Below the pieces are notes generated by a model that saw only the letters and a program-made list of their open reading frames with translations, was not told the origin of the DNA and did no database searches. From Hyphomicrobium sp. (GTDB lineage Bacteria; Pseudomonadota; Alphaproteobacteria; Rhizobiales; Hyphomicrobiaceae): a DNA stretch of 64,000 nt. The stretch spans positions 371,524-435,523 of the forward strand of contig RXJH01000003.1 in the NCBI GenBank assembly GCA_003987725.1. Direction: 5' to 3'. Every line of letters begins with the position of its first letter. Position 1 is the first letter of the stretch. The position numbers and the translations under genes are program-made. Positions 1 through 8,485 of the stretch are shown one piece after another.

Positions 1-31
1 CCTGGCCTCGCTTCATCCCATGCATTGCCGA

Positions 32-679
32 TCATCGTCCTTGCAGGGCGCTCAAATCGAGATTGTGAGCGAAATATTCTATCTCGTTGTCGCGCCATGC
101 CGCGGGATGTCCTGCAAATCCCTTCTTCGTGCTTACCTCATTGTAGTTGTGCTCGCCTGCTTGAATGAGGTCAGGTCCCTCAGCAGCGATCGCATCGGCA
201 CTCTTGTCGCTGGGGCGCACGATTGCGATGTGTCCAGGCTTATCGTCGTGATGATTGTGGTACGAGGCGACAACAAGCTGGCCAAGATTGGCCGCGCTCT
301 GAGCGTCGATGGCGTCCTTGAGGCGCTGCCAGCCTTGTGCAAGTCCTTCGGTCGCGAGCCATTCGTTCTGGGCATTGGCGAGAAGTTTCTGACCGTGCTC
401 GGGCGGCCGCAAAATGTAGATGCCAAACTGCTTTGCGGCTGACGCGACGAAGGCACTGCAGTGTGTGTGCTTTCCCTCGGTTTTTTCAGGAACACCGGTA
501 GGGATGCCGGTTTCCCAGTTGATGCGCACGCCCGCGGGCCAGTGCTTTTCGACCTCGAAGCTGTCGAGCTTCTGAGCAAGTAGCTTGCCTGCGTCGGAAA
601 TCTCACCCGCTGCGGCTGGTCCGAGCAAGCCGGCGGACGCAAAAAGGGCGGAGAACGCGGCTCGGAAGACAATGGACAT
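32..679 (-). CDS. Exported Cys/His hydrolase-like protein (NlpC/P60- or CHAP-like)
   Basis: The 215-residue protein has an N-terminal signal peptide (hydrophobic stretch 6-23, likely cleavage after PAAAG). Two spaced motifs suggest a papain-like cysteine amidase fold: HTHCSAFVA with Cys74, and PGHIAIV with His150, the order seen in NlpC/P60 and CHAP domains. A polar residue that would complete the triad could lie near Glu167 or Gln173. Such enzymes usually act on periplasmic peptidoglycan peptides. No neighbouring gene informs the substrate, and the next gene upstream on the same strand (RpiR) is 226 bp away. The family assignment is my inference from motif spacing; the reading frame and its export are well supported. 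Confidence 0.6.
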   Translation of the reverse strand: MSIVFRAAFSALFASAGLLGPAAAGEISDAGKLLAQKLDSFEVEKHWPAGVRINWETGIPTGVPEKTEGKHTHCSAFVASAAKQFGIYILRPPEHGQKLLANAQNEWLATEGLAQGWQRLKDAIDAQSAANLGQLVVASYHNHHDDKPGHIAIVRPSDKSADAIAAEGPDLIQAGEHNYNEVSTKKGFAGHPAAWRDNEIEYFAHNLDLSALQGR

Positions 680-905
680 TGTGCAGCTCCTAAATCACGA
701 CGTCTTTGCTTCTTGTTGATTAGGAATGCGCGATCACAATGCGGCGCATCATTCGCCATCAGCCATCCGCTCGGCGGTTGCGTTTGTCTTGATCGGAAAT
801 GGCGCCAAGGTCCAAGCGCACAGCTCCGCTGACGAGCGCCGCACTCCCTCATCGTGACAATGCTGAAGAGATCGCCGCGCGACCCTCTCAGGTTACCTTT
901 CCCCG

Positions 906-1802
906 TCACTCCAGTGGGAGGCCGGCTTCATGTGGAGGCTGCGGCGCAGCCTCCACGCTGCCGCTCATGGCCTCTGGTCCGCCTGATGCGATCACGAATG
1001 CAATGATCGCTTCGAGAAGCGACATCAGCGCGACGCTTGACGCAAAGACCTGCGGCGTGCCCATGGGCACCACGAACCGGTGACCGGCCTCAGCCATGAT
1101 CGGGCAGGCAGGACTATCCGAAATGCAGATGACCTTGATCCCACGCGACACCGCCGACGCAACCGCTTCGACGACTTCACGCGGATATGGCTTGAATGCC
1201 ATGGCGAGAAGAACGTCCTTCCTCTCCGCACGTGCAAGGCCGTCTATGGGCCGCAGGCCGTCTCGTGGGATGGCGGTGACCTTGCCCATCGCCGCCAGCC
1301 CCGCGACAAACGCGAAATATGCGGCAATCGAATTGCCCATTCCCGTTCCCAGGACATAGGTCATCGGAGCTTGGACGATATCGTCCGCGGCGGCCTTGAT
1401 TGCGAGGGATGTCGTCTCGGAAAAGAGCCGCTCGATGTTAATGATCGAGGCGGTCGCAAGATCGGTATAGAGACCCGCGAGCCTGCCGCCCTCCGACAGC
1501 GAAAGGAGCCAGCTGAGCCGGTCTGGAAAGTCGTCGTGGCCTTTGATGACCTTTTCCCGGAACGGCCTCCGGAAATCCTCGTAGCCATCGAAGCCAACGG
1601 CGCGGGCCATCCTCACGAGCGTGTTCGGTTTGACGTCGGCCTGATGAGCCATCTCCCGAATGGAAGTCACGCTGATAAGGTTCGAATTTTCCAGAACATG
1701 GGTGGCCGCCTTCCTGAGCTCCGGCGTCAGGTCACCGAGGCTCCGGGTCAGCAGATCGAGAACTTCGGCGGCAGATTCTGCTCGAATAGAGGAATTGCTC
1801 AT
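906..1802 (-). CDS. MurR/RpiR family transcriptional regulator
   Basis: The 298-residue protein has the two-domain RpiR layout: an N-terminal HTH_6 domain (about 1-80, with LISVTSIREMAHQADVKPNT resembling the recognition region) and a C-terminal SIS sugar-phosphate-binding domain (about 125-265, including the GTGMGNS loop). Family members repress or activate sugar, amino-sugar or organic-acid catabolic genes in response to phosphosugars. The start is the ATG at 1802, preceded by AAGAGAA. It is divergent from the TorF-type porin gene across 490 bp. No catabolic operon adjoins it here, so the effector is unknown; control of the porin is possible but only inferred from position. Confidence 0.85.
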   Translation of the reverse strand: MSNSSIRAESAAEVLDLLTRSLGDLTPELRKAATHVLENSNLISVTSIREMAHQADVKPNTLVRMARAVGFDGYEDFRRPFREKVIKGHDDFPDRLSWLLSLSEGGRLAGLYTDLATASIINIERLFSETTSLAIKAAADDIVQAPMTYVLGTGMGNSIAAYFAFVAGLAAMGKVTAIPRDGLRPIDGLARAERKDVLLAMAFKPYPREVVEAVASAVSRGIKVICISDSPACPIMAEAGHRFVVPMGTPQVFASSVALMSLLEAIIAFVIASGGPEAMSGSVEAAPQPPHEAGLPLE

Positions 1803-2292
1803 TTGTTCTCTTGGGCAAAATAAATGCGTGAAATTCAGAGACGCAAATAGAAGCGACGCGTGGAATACCGAAACAACAGGCCGGACGGCCTATGCAATCT
1901 GGAGAAATGAAGAAGCGAAAAACGCCCCCGAGTCTCAATTACTCAGTACACAGTCCAACATATCGGTACCCCGTCATCAAGTCTGTCTCAGGGCAACACT
2001 CACAGCGTGCGATTCGCGCTCTGGCACGAAATTCCCCTCTGACAGCCCTGTTTTGCCGCCCCAAACACGGCCAAAGCGAACGAATTCTAGGCAGAAATGC
2101 TCATTTTGTTGCGAGTTCGTCACACAGTTCTCCAACAGAAACAAACATTCGTACTATTTGGTTGAATGGAACGACCGTACCATTACAAAAAAGTATGCGC
2201 GATCGAAGCCACGACGAAGTCGGCTTGGGTCCAACGAGGCGGTCGGGGTCAGAGGGGCGCGGGGACGCCGCTCTGTAGGATAGGGGATTTAA
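1803..2292. other. Divergent intergenic region, rpiR / torF-type porin
   Basis: This 490-bp stretch has no convincing gene. It is visibly richer in A and T than its surroundings, as expected of a regulatory region. A compact inverted repeat AGGCCG-GA-CGGCCT lies at 1878-1891, about 76 bp upstream of the rpiR start, and could be an operator. ORFs on the plus strand through here look non-coding, with no family-like sequence. No confident sigma-70 promoter was picked. Confidence 0.5.
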
Positions 2293-3072
2293 ATGTTCGG
2301 ACGGAAAGTTACAGGTGGGGCTTGTGCTGCAGCCCTGGCATTGTTCGCCGCTGCCAACGTTGCTTCGGCGGAAGAGAGACAGTTCGGCTACTCGCTGACG
2401 ATCACGGGTTCATCTGATTATCTGTTCCGTGGCATCTCGTTCACGAACAATGATCCGACAGCCAACGTTTACAACGAATTCACGTACGGCATCGCCTACC
2501 TCGGGCTCTGGACATCCACCATCAACAATGGTGATTTGGGCCCCTGGGAGCAGGATATCTATCTCGGCATTCGACCGACAACCGGTCCAATAAGCTGGGA
2601 TCTGGCCGCGTATTATTATCTGTACGGCAATCGCGCCAAAAGCCCGAGGCTCGGCTCCGGCGATCCGCACGACTCAGTGTTCGACACGTCCTATCTCGAA
2701 TTCAAGATCGGCGCGACGACCCCGATCAGGGAAGGCTTCGTAGTTGGTGCGAACGTTTGGCTGACGCCTGATCAGGGTTATGCGGCTACCGACAACATCT
2801 CGATTGAAGGCACGGTTTCCTACGACCTTCCGAAATTTGGCGTGTTCGCTCCGCAATTCACTGGCTTGGTCGGCTGGACGCATTCGGGAACGAACAGCAC
2901 CTACCAGACGGGTTACTGGCTGGGTCAGCAGGAATACACGTATTGGAACGCCGGCGTGAAGGTCAACGTCGACAAGTACTTCATGGACTTCCGCTACTCT
3001 GACACGACGATCAACAGCGACTTCGCAGACTCGCGCTTCGTGTTCTCGGCAGGTGTGAACCTCCTTCCGTAA
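2293..3072 (+). CDS. TorF family putative porin (Gcw_chp type)
   Basis: The 259-residue protein has a signal peptide ending about residue 26 (NVASAEE). The mature chain resembles the Gcw_chp/TorF family of outer-membrane beta-barrel proteins: it opens with a strand containing SSDYLFRGIS, and repeated alternating aromatic strands follow (YGIAYLGLWTS, WDLAAYYYLYGN, YFMDFRYSDT). Length fits the family (about 230-270). The start ATG follows AGGGGAT. Members are thought to form channels, but substrates are mostly unknown. The gene stands alone, divergent from the RpiR regulator and followed by a strong hairpin. Confidence 0.75.
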   Translation: MFGRKVTGGACAAALALFAAANVASAEERQFGYSLTITGSSDYLFRGISFTNNDPTANVYNEFTYGIAYLGLWTSTINNGDLGPWEQDIYLGIRPTTGPISWDLAAYYYLYGNRAKSPRLGSGDPHDSVFDTSYLEFKIGATTPIREGFVVGANVWLTPDQGYAATDNISIEGTVSYDLPKFGVFAPQFTGLVGWTHSGTNSTYQTGYWLGQQEYTYWNAGVKVNVDKYFMDFRYSDTTINSDFADSRFVFSAGVNLLP

Positions 3073-3079
3073 TCAGATC

Positions 3080-3106
3080 ATCGGCCGCGTCTCTCACGCG
3101 GCCGAT
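3080..3106 (+). terminator. Hairpin after the porin gene
   Basis: A perfect 11-bp inverted repeat (ATCGGCCGCGT / ACGCGGCCGAT) with a CTCTC loop begins 8 bp after the porin stop codon. There is no T-run behind it, so it may terminate weakly or protect the 3' end rather than act as a classical intrinsic terminator. Confidence 0.55.
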
Positions 3107-3206
3107 AGTGCTGGAGTTGAACTCTCTCAAGCTCAAGTCCCAGCTGAATGGCCGCTGCACGCCCCCGTGCGGCGGCTTTCGTTTTGGAGATGCTTGTTCG
3201 ACGCGT

Positions 3207-4106
3207 TCAACGCACCGCGGCGCGAATGAAATCGACGAACGCGCGAACCTTTGCTGCCGGATGGTGGCGCGAAGGATAGTAGGCATAAAGCGGAAATGTC
3301 TCTTCCGCCCACTCCGGGAAGAGTTCGACAAGCTTGCCCGCTTCGATCAGGTCGTTGGCGACCACTTCGAAAACTTGCGCGATCCCGGTGCCTGCCAGTG
3401 TCTCGGTGAGCATTGTCGCAGCATCGCTCAACAGAAGCCGGCTTTTGGTCTTTACCGAGAGAATCTTCCGACCCTTGTGAAATTCCCACGCGTAGGGCTG
3501 CCTCGTCATTGGATCGCGGAAATCAATGCAGGCGTGGGTGGCGAGATCGTTCGGATGTTCCGGACGTCCGCGGAGCTTCAAATAGCCGGGCGCCGCGACC
3601 GTGACGACCCGCAGGTCCGCGAGCTTGCGGATGATGAGCGAGGAAGGCGAGGGCTCACCGAATCGCACGGCTACGTCGATCCCATCAGCGACGAGATCGC
3701 CAACGTGTTCGCGTGTGACGCAGTCGAGCGAGAGATCCGGATGGAGGTCTAGAAATTTGCCGAGTCGCCCCGGCAGGATAAGCTGCGAGACGACGGGATC
3801 GATATTCACCCGCAAACGCCCACGCACGATATTGGCGGCACCGGAGGCAACGGTCGCCGCATCCTCGATGTCGGTAAGGCTCGGCTTCACCCGTTCGTAG
3901 AAACGGCGTCCCTCATCGGTTAGCGCCACCGAGCGCGTCGTCCGGTCGAGGAGACGCGCGCCGAGCCGCTCCTCGAGTCGCGAAATTGCGCGGCTGACCC
4001 CCGACGTCGTGATGCCGAGTGCATCCGCAGCCCGTACGAAGCTCCCGCCCTCGATGACCGCGGAAAGGACCGATACGCCGGAAAGCAACCGTCCGTCGAA
4101 CGCCAT
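3207..4106 (-). CDS. LysR family transcriptional regulator
   Basis: The 299-residue protein is a full-length LysR regulator. The N-terminal winged helix-turn-helix (about 1-63) includes the family-typical GITTSGVSRAISRLEERLGA, followed by RLLDRTTRSVALTDEGRRFY. The C-terminal part (about 90-295) is the periplasmic-binding-protein-like effector domain. It is divergent from the NmrA-like gene with a 116-bp gap, the usual arrangement of a LysR regulator and its target. A TTGAT-N8-ATCAA repeat sits 14 bp in front of its start codon. The effector cannot be read from the sequence. Confidence 0.9.
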   Translation of the reverse strand: MAFDGRLLSGVSVLSAVIEGGSFVRAADALGITTSGVSRAISRLEERLGARLLDRTTRSVALTDEGRRFYERVKPSLTDIEDAATVASGAANIVRGRLRVNIDPVVSQLILPGRLGKFLDLHPDLSLDCVTREHVGDLVADGIDVAVRFGEPSPSSLIIRKLADLRVVTVAAPGYLKLRGRPEHPNDLATHACIDFRDPMTRQPYAWEFHKGRKILSVKTKSRLLLSDAATMLTETLAGTGIAQVFEVVANDLIEAGKLVELFPEWAEETFPLYAYYPSRHHPAAKVRAFVDFIRAAVR

Positions 4107-4119
4107 GGCCAGTCCATAG

Positions 4120-4137
4120 TTGATAGCAAGTCATCAA
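4120..4137. promoter_or_regulatory. Putative LysR operator (TTGAT-N8-ATCAA)
   Basis: A 5-bp interrupted palindrome in the 116-bp divergent gap, 14 bp upstream of the lysR start and 86 bp upstream of the NmrA-like gene. It contains the T-N11-A signature associated with LysR binding sites. Placement fits autoregulation plus control of the divergent gene. The call rests on symmetry and position only. Confidence 0.4.
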
Positions 4138-4222
4138 TATGTGGACGAAAGCGCACTTCAGTCAACAGTGTGTCGATGAGAAAAAGACCTCACGATCAAT
4201 CCCAAAGTGAGGAGTCACGACC

Positions 4223-5089
4223 ATGTACGCAGTCACTGGAATAACCGGACAAGTCGGCGGAGCGGCCGCTCGCAGGCTGTTAGAGGCTGGCCAGCCAGTC
4301 CGCGCCGTCATCCGGAACGCCGCAAAGTGCGCGCTTTGGGCTCGGAAGGGTTGCGAGATCGCAGTCGCCGATATGCAGGATGCCGACGCTCTCGCCCAAG
4401 CCTTCAAAGATGCCGACGGTGTCTTCATCCTCCCGCCCAGCGAATTCGATCCGTCACCGGGCTTTCCAGAGGCGCTGGCCGTTATCGAGGCCGTCAAACA
4501 GGCGCTCGAAATAGCGCGTCCGCGCCACGTCGTATGCCTTTCGACCATCGGTGCGCAGGCAGTTCAGCCCAATCTGCTCACGCAGCGCCAGCTGATGGAG
4601 GAGGAGCTTGGCAAACTCAATATCCCGATGACCTTCTTGCGTCCGGCATGGTTCATGGAGAATTTCGCGTGGGACGTCGCCTCCGCGCGTGACGAGGGCG
4701 TCATCGCGTCCTTTCTTCAGCCGCTCGACAAGCCTGTTCCGATGATTGCGACGGCCGACATCGGCCTCTGCGCGGCGCAGCTTCTTCAAGAAAAGTACGA
4801 AGGCAAGCGCATCGTCGAACTCGAGGCGGCGAAGCGCTACTCACCCAATGACGTCGCGGCGACGTTCGCGGAATTACTCGGGCATCCCGTAAGCGCAGAA
4901 CCGGTGCCGCGCGAAACGTGGGGCGCACTGTTCAAATCCCAAGGCATGAAAGACCCGATACCCCGCATCCAGATGCTCGACGGCTTCAATGAAGGATGGA
5001 TCGAATTCGAGAGGAGCCCGGCAACGCGCCAAAAAGGCACGACGGGCCTCGCAACCGTGTTGAAAGCCCTGATCGACGCAGGTGAGTGA
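4223..5089 (+). CDS. NmrA-like NAD(P)-binding oxidoreductase (atypical SDR)
   Basis: The 288-residue protein starts with a Rossmann dinucleotide motif, YAVTGITGQVGGAAARRLLE (residues 2-21), matching the GxTGxxG pattern of NmrA/atypical short-chain dehydrogenases. It continues with AVIRN and the conserved hydrophobic FLRPAWFMENF segment near residue 138. Length is normal for the family. Members act as NAD(P)H:quinone reductases or redox-sensing proteins; no classical YxxxK catalytic pair is evident. It is divergent from a LysR regulator, which suggests inducible expression. The substrate is unknown. Confidence 0.85.
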   Translation: MYAVTGITGQVGGAAARRLLEAGQPVRAVIRNAAKCALWARKGCEIAVADMQDADALAQAFKDADGVFILPPSEFDPSPGFPEALAVIEAVKQALEIARPRHVVCLSTIGAQAVQPNLLTQRQLMEEELGKLNIPMTFLRPAWFMENFAWDVASARDEGVIASFLQPLDKPVPMIATADIGLCAAQLLQEKYEGKRIVELEAAKRYSPNDVAATFAELLGHPVSAEPVPRETWGALFKSQGMKDPIPRIQMLDGFNEGWIEFERSPATRQKGTTGLATVLKALIDAGE

Positions 5090-5120
5090 TCAGATCCTTC
5101 TGTCGTCGCTGATCAAGCGA

Positions 5121-6236
5121 TCACTTGAACAACGACGTCAGCGAGAATGAAGAAGCGACGACGATCGGCGGGTTCTCGGCCACCTGCGGATAAGGCTCGT
5201 CGATATAAACGCTGACGCCGGTAGCGCGATTGTCTTTGATCAACGAAGCGACATAAGCCCAGCCCTTCGGCTCGAGGCCGAGGCACGCTTCCGACATTTC
5301 GCCCTTCAGCCGCTCGTGAATGGCGATGTTTCCTCGCGCCAGGATCGCCGCGGTCTGCTGCGGTGTGAACCTGTCTCTGTTCCATAGCTTCCGAAGGTAA
5401 ATTCCGGCGACGTTTCGCTTGGTTTTTGGGCCCCAGGTGATTCGCGGGCCGCTGTCCGATCCAAAGGAATACTCGCCCGGCGGCAACGGTCCGACGGCGC
5501 GTGTGGCAAGGCAGTCGGGATCGGGATTGTTGCGGCACACGTCCCGGCCGGAGATCGCCCAGGCAATCGTCTGGCCCCGCACGGACGGATCGTCGGCAAG
5601 GACGAACAGGCGGCCCGTCCGGATTGTGTAGCCGAGCCGGAAATGGGGGACGGTCGGCGAAACCTCGCGGACGACGTCGTCGAACGGATTGCAGATCTCG
5701 CCGCCCGTTAGCTTTCGCGGATAACCGTTGAGCTGAATGGTGACGTAATCGACGCCGGGCGCGCAATCCCATTGCGGCAAGGTCTTCTTGGCTGCCAGAA
5801 CGATCGGTGACGGCAAAGGCTTCGGCTGCGGCGCTGGGCCGACGGCGATCGTGGGCTTTTCGACAATCGGTGGCGGAATATTGGTGGTCGGGGCGATGAC
5901 CTTAGGTAGATGCCGAATCTGCTCGCACTTCGCGGAGACTTTCGGCGGCTGGATCTGTTTCACCGCCAGACGGCGGGCGACCGAGCTGCTGGCTCCGGCT
6001 TTGATGTAGGCGAGAATGAGCGCCTGCTGAACTTCGATCTGCTCCTGCGACAATTCAAAGATGCAGTCTTCGTAGATCTGATCGCCGACCTGACTGAAGA
6101 AATCGGCAATCTGGCCGGCGGCCGCGCCCGCAGCCGCTTTCGCGTCGGCTTTTACCGGCTGCTGCGCGTGGCCATAATTGGTCGTGAGCAGCAGTGCCGC
6201 GAGGGCGCCGAGAAGCGCCACATGGAATTGAGCCAT
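5121..6236 (-). CDS. Secreted protein with a divergent L,D-transpeptidase-like (DUF2778/Tlde1-like) C-terminal domain
   Basis: The start at 6236 (371 residues) is preferred over the upstream in-frame Met because AGGA lies upstream and a signal peptide follows at once (hydrophobic stretch about 7-20, cleavage near GHAQQ). After a helical segment and a Pro-rich linker (about 110-140), the C-terminal half shows AVGPLPPGEYSFG, then IHERLKGEMSEACLGL with His307 and Cys318. That resembles the GPIPxGxY and IHG...SxGC signature of DUF2778/Tlde1-type L,D-transpeptidase folds, except that Ala replaces Gly before the Cys. The activity would be on periplasmic peptidoglycan. The gene converges on the NmrA-like gene. 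The domain call is inference; export is well supported. Confidence 0.5.
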   Translation of the reverse strand: MAQFHVALLGALAALLLTTNYGHAQQPVKADAKAAAGAAAGQIADFFSQVGDQIYEDCIFELSQEQIEVQQALILAYIKAGASSSVARRLAVKQIQPPKVSAKCEQIRHLPKVIAPTTNIPPPIVEKPTIAVGPAPQPKPLPSPIVLAAKKTLPQWDCAPGVDYVTIQLNGYPRKLTGGEICNPFDDVVREVSPTVPHFRLGYTIRTGRLFVLADDPSVRGQTIAWAISGRDVCRNNPDPDCLATRAVGPLPPGEYSFGSDSGPRITWGPKTKRNVAGIYLRKLWNRDRFTPQQTAAILARGNIAIHERLKGEMSEACLGLEPKGWAYVASLIKDNRATGVSVYIDEPYPQVAENPPIVVASSFSLTSLFK

Positions 6237-6511
6237 ATTGGTCCTGCGAAAGAGCCACGCGTGCAATACGCGGATCCACACACGTCCGCTCCGAGGCGTT
6301 CGAAGGCACTGCCGGTGGATCATTTGGTTCGCGATAGCGCAGGAATGGTTCATGCGTCATTCCTACCCCAGAAGTCGAGGCAAGAGAGTGGCTATCTTGG
6401 AAATCCGCGTATTTCTTCAACGATTCCCGGTCCGGAGCAGGCTAAGTTCGCCTCGTGAGTTAAGCGATCCCGGCACCGTCGCGTGCGACAGGGGTAGAGA
6501 GATGATGTGCA

Positions 6512-6961
6512 ATGCAAATCTACGTCGACGCCGACGCCTGCCCGGTGAAAGCCGAAGTGGTGCGCGTGGCTGCGCGGCACGATATTCCGGTTCACATGGT
6601 GGCCAACAGCTGGATGCGGATCGAGGCCAGCCCGCTCGTCAAGCTTGTTGTCGTCGAGGAAGGCCCCGACGCGGCAGATGATTGGATTGCCGAGCGAATT
6701 GGGCCGTCCGACATCGCGATTACCGCGGATATTTTACTCGCTGCCCGGTGTCTCAAAGCGGGCGCCCAATGCATCGGTCCGACGGGCAAGGCCTTCAGCG
6801 ATGCCAACATCGGCATGGCGATTGCGATGCGCGATATGCAACGGCATTTGCGTGAAACGGGAGAAAGCCGCGGGTTCAATCCCACATTTACCCCGCGTGA
6901 CCGCTCGCAGTTTTTGCAGGCGCTCGAAAACGCGGTCCAGGCTGCGAAGAGAAGAGGGTGA
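6512..6961 (+). CDS. YaiI/YqxD family protein (DUF188)
   Basis: The 149-residue protein matches the DUF188 (YaiI/YqxD) family throughout: it opens with IYVDADACPVK, a conserved acidic and cysteine-containing N-terminus, and has the PSDIAITADILLAARCL and FNPTFTPRDRSQFLQALE segments. Length is typical. The fold is related to PIN-like nucleases, but the biochemical role of the family is not established. The start ATG at 6512 lies downstream of GAGAGATGATG. It is a single gene between two minus-strand exported-protein genes. Confidence 0.9.
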   Translation: MQIYVDADACPVKAEVVRVAARHDIPVHMVANSWMRIEASPLVKLVVVEEGPDAADDWIAERIGPSDIAITADILLAARCLKAGAQCIGPTGKAFSDANIGMAIAMRDMQRHLRETGESRGFNPTFTPRDRSQFLQALENAVQAAKRRG

Positions 6962-7054
6962 GCCTCCGATGACTGACAATCTCCACGCCGCCCGCGATCG
7001 GCATGGAGAGAGCGCAGGGAGCTTCTTCAGGTCAGATGGTCCCGCCGAAGCGGA

Positions 7055-7417
7055 TCATCGCCAACCCCGGTGACCGCCGAAGCGATGTCCGTAGCCGCCA
7101 CCATACCAGCCGCGGCCACCGCCGTACCAACCACGTCCGCCGTACCAGCGGGGGCCTCCGCCCCAGCGATACGGATAATATCCGGCATAGTAGGGATATG
7201 GACGATAATACCGTCGGCCGTAAAAGGCCGGCCCGTAATAGATCGGGCCATCATAATAATAGTCGTCGTAACTGTACGCGCGCGCGACCGGCGGACCTTC
7301 GACGACAGCACCTCGGCCTTCGCAGCATTCGTCGCCCCCGAAATCCGCCGCTGTCGCCGCATGAGGCGTAAAGCTCGCCAACGCGAAAACCGGAAGTGCA
7401 TAAATCAGATTTCTCAT
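7055..7417 (-). CDS. Small exported Gly/Tyr/Arg-rich protein
   Basis: The start at 7417 (120 residues) is chosen because GGGAG lies upstream and a clear signal peptide follows (MRNLIYALPVFALASF, cleavage near TAADF). The mature protein is low-complexity: Tyr-rich (YYYDGPIYYGPAFYGRRYY) and then Gly/Trp/Tyr repeats of the form GGRGWYGG. Two adjacent cysteines occur near residue 31. Such Gly-Tyr-rich exported proteins are common in Hyphomicrobiales genomes, but no function is known. Confidence is high for a real exported protein and low for any role. Confidence 0.65.
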   Translation of the reverse strand: MRNLIYALPVFALASFTPHAATAADFGGDECCEGRGAVVEGPPVARAYSYDDYYYDGPIYYGPAFYGRRYYRPYPYYAGYYPYRWGGGPRWYGGRGWYGGGRGWYGGGYGHRFGGHRGWR

Positions 7418-8119
7418 GAAAATGCTCCCTGAAGAAACCGCATTCAAAAAACGCCCCGAGCTGTGAATGATTGCTGAACAATCGCGTCGGGTGACGAAGT
7501 TAATCCGCATAAGGAGTAGTGCTCAAATCATTTGAAATACAGGCAGATATATACGGAGTGGTTACAAGGTGCTCGGCACGGAATAGGCGGCGGTGTTGGC
7601 GATATTTCCAATGTCGCGATCGAATGAATAGTCGCGCGGCCCATCGTTCTTTGCAGTCCTTCGTCATCCTCAAAAAGAACGGCGAATGAACCTCGCTGAT
7701 ATTCTCGACCGTCAGCAACGCGCGAGCGAAATGACAGCGCAGTGAATGTGCACCGGCGTGCGAACGCGATCGTGTTGAGACGCATCGTTCGCGCCACCGC
7801 ATCGGCATGTGCGGCATCCCGCGCGCGCAATCTGGAGGACCGGAGCGGCTGGCCGATCGGGTGCGATTGACGAATAAGCCTGGCCGCCGTCCCCCGCGCG
7901 CGTGATCGAGCTTCCGCCCGCCGCCAACGGCTGTGTGACAGATGTGACAGATTGCCGTGGCAGCTTCCGAAGGGTGGAGAAGAAAGCATCGTACCGGCGG
8001 TTTCCCAGCTTTGAAAAACCTGAGCGGGAGCAGGGGTGTTGCGCGTAAGAACGCCCTGCGTTAACACCGACGCAACGGCCAAAGCGCTGAGACTCGGCCG
8101 TATTACCGGATTGACGGCG
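7418..8119. other. Gene-free region upstream of the nuo operon
   Basis: In 702 bp there is no supported coding sequence. It holds the promoter of the minus-strand exported-protein gene and presumably that of the nuo operon. Visible signals are a tandem 9-mer TGTGACAGA-TGTGACAGA at 7934-7951, and a partly symmetric element at 8031-8068 (outer arms GGTGTT/AACACC, overlapping arms CAGGG/CCCTG) ending 51 bp before nuoA. No confident -35/-10 pair was found. Confidence 0.5.
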
Positions 8120-8485
8120 ATGATTGATCTGACCTCGCAATACCTGCCGATCGCCATTTTCATCGGCGTCGCGCTGTTCATTGGCGCCGCCCTGATGATT
8201 GCGCCATTTCTCGTTGCCGTCAGGAACCCGGACCCTGAGAAGGTCTCCGCGTACGAGTGTGGTTTCAGTGCCTTCGACGATGCACGCATGAAGTTCGACG
8301 TGCGGTTCTATCTCGTGTCGATTCTCTTCATCATCTTCGATCTCGAGATCGCGTTCCTCTTTCCTTGGGCTGCCGCCTTCAAGGAGGTCGGCGTTTACGG
8401 CTTCTGGTCGATGATGGTCTTTCTGGGCGTGCTGACGGTCGGCTTCATTTACGAATGGAAGAAGGGCGCGCTGGAATGGGATTGA
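8120..8485 (+). CDS. nuoA: NADH-quinone oxidoreductase subunit A
   Basis: NuoA is a small membrane subunit of complex I (NADH + quinone to NAD+ + quinol, coupled to proton export). The 121-residue protein has three transmembrane helices (about 10-32, 62-83, 90-110). It carries the conserved loop [16 protein letters not shown] with its cysteine and the FLFPWA segment. The start ATG at 8120 gives the family length; a longer in-frame start at 8036 would add 28 residues that look unrelated. It is the first gene of the nuo cluster and overlaps nuoB by 10 bp. Confidence 0.97.
   Translation: MIDLTSQYLPIAIFIGVALFIGAALMIAPFLVAVRNPDPEKVSAYECGFSAFDDARMKFDVRFYLVSILFIIFDLEIAFLFPWAAAFKEVGVYGFWSMMVFLGVLTVGFIYEWKKGALEWD

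Noticed and set aside
8036-8119. Upstream extension of nuoA to 8036
   Set aside because: Extra 28 residues are polar and unlike NuoA, whose first membrane helix follows the ATG at 8120.
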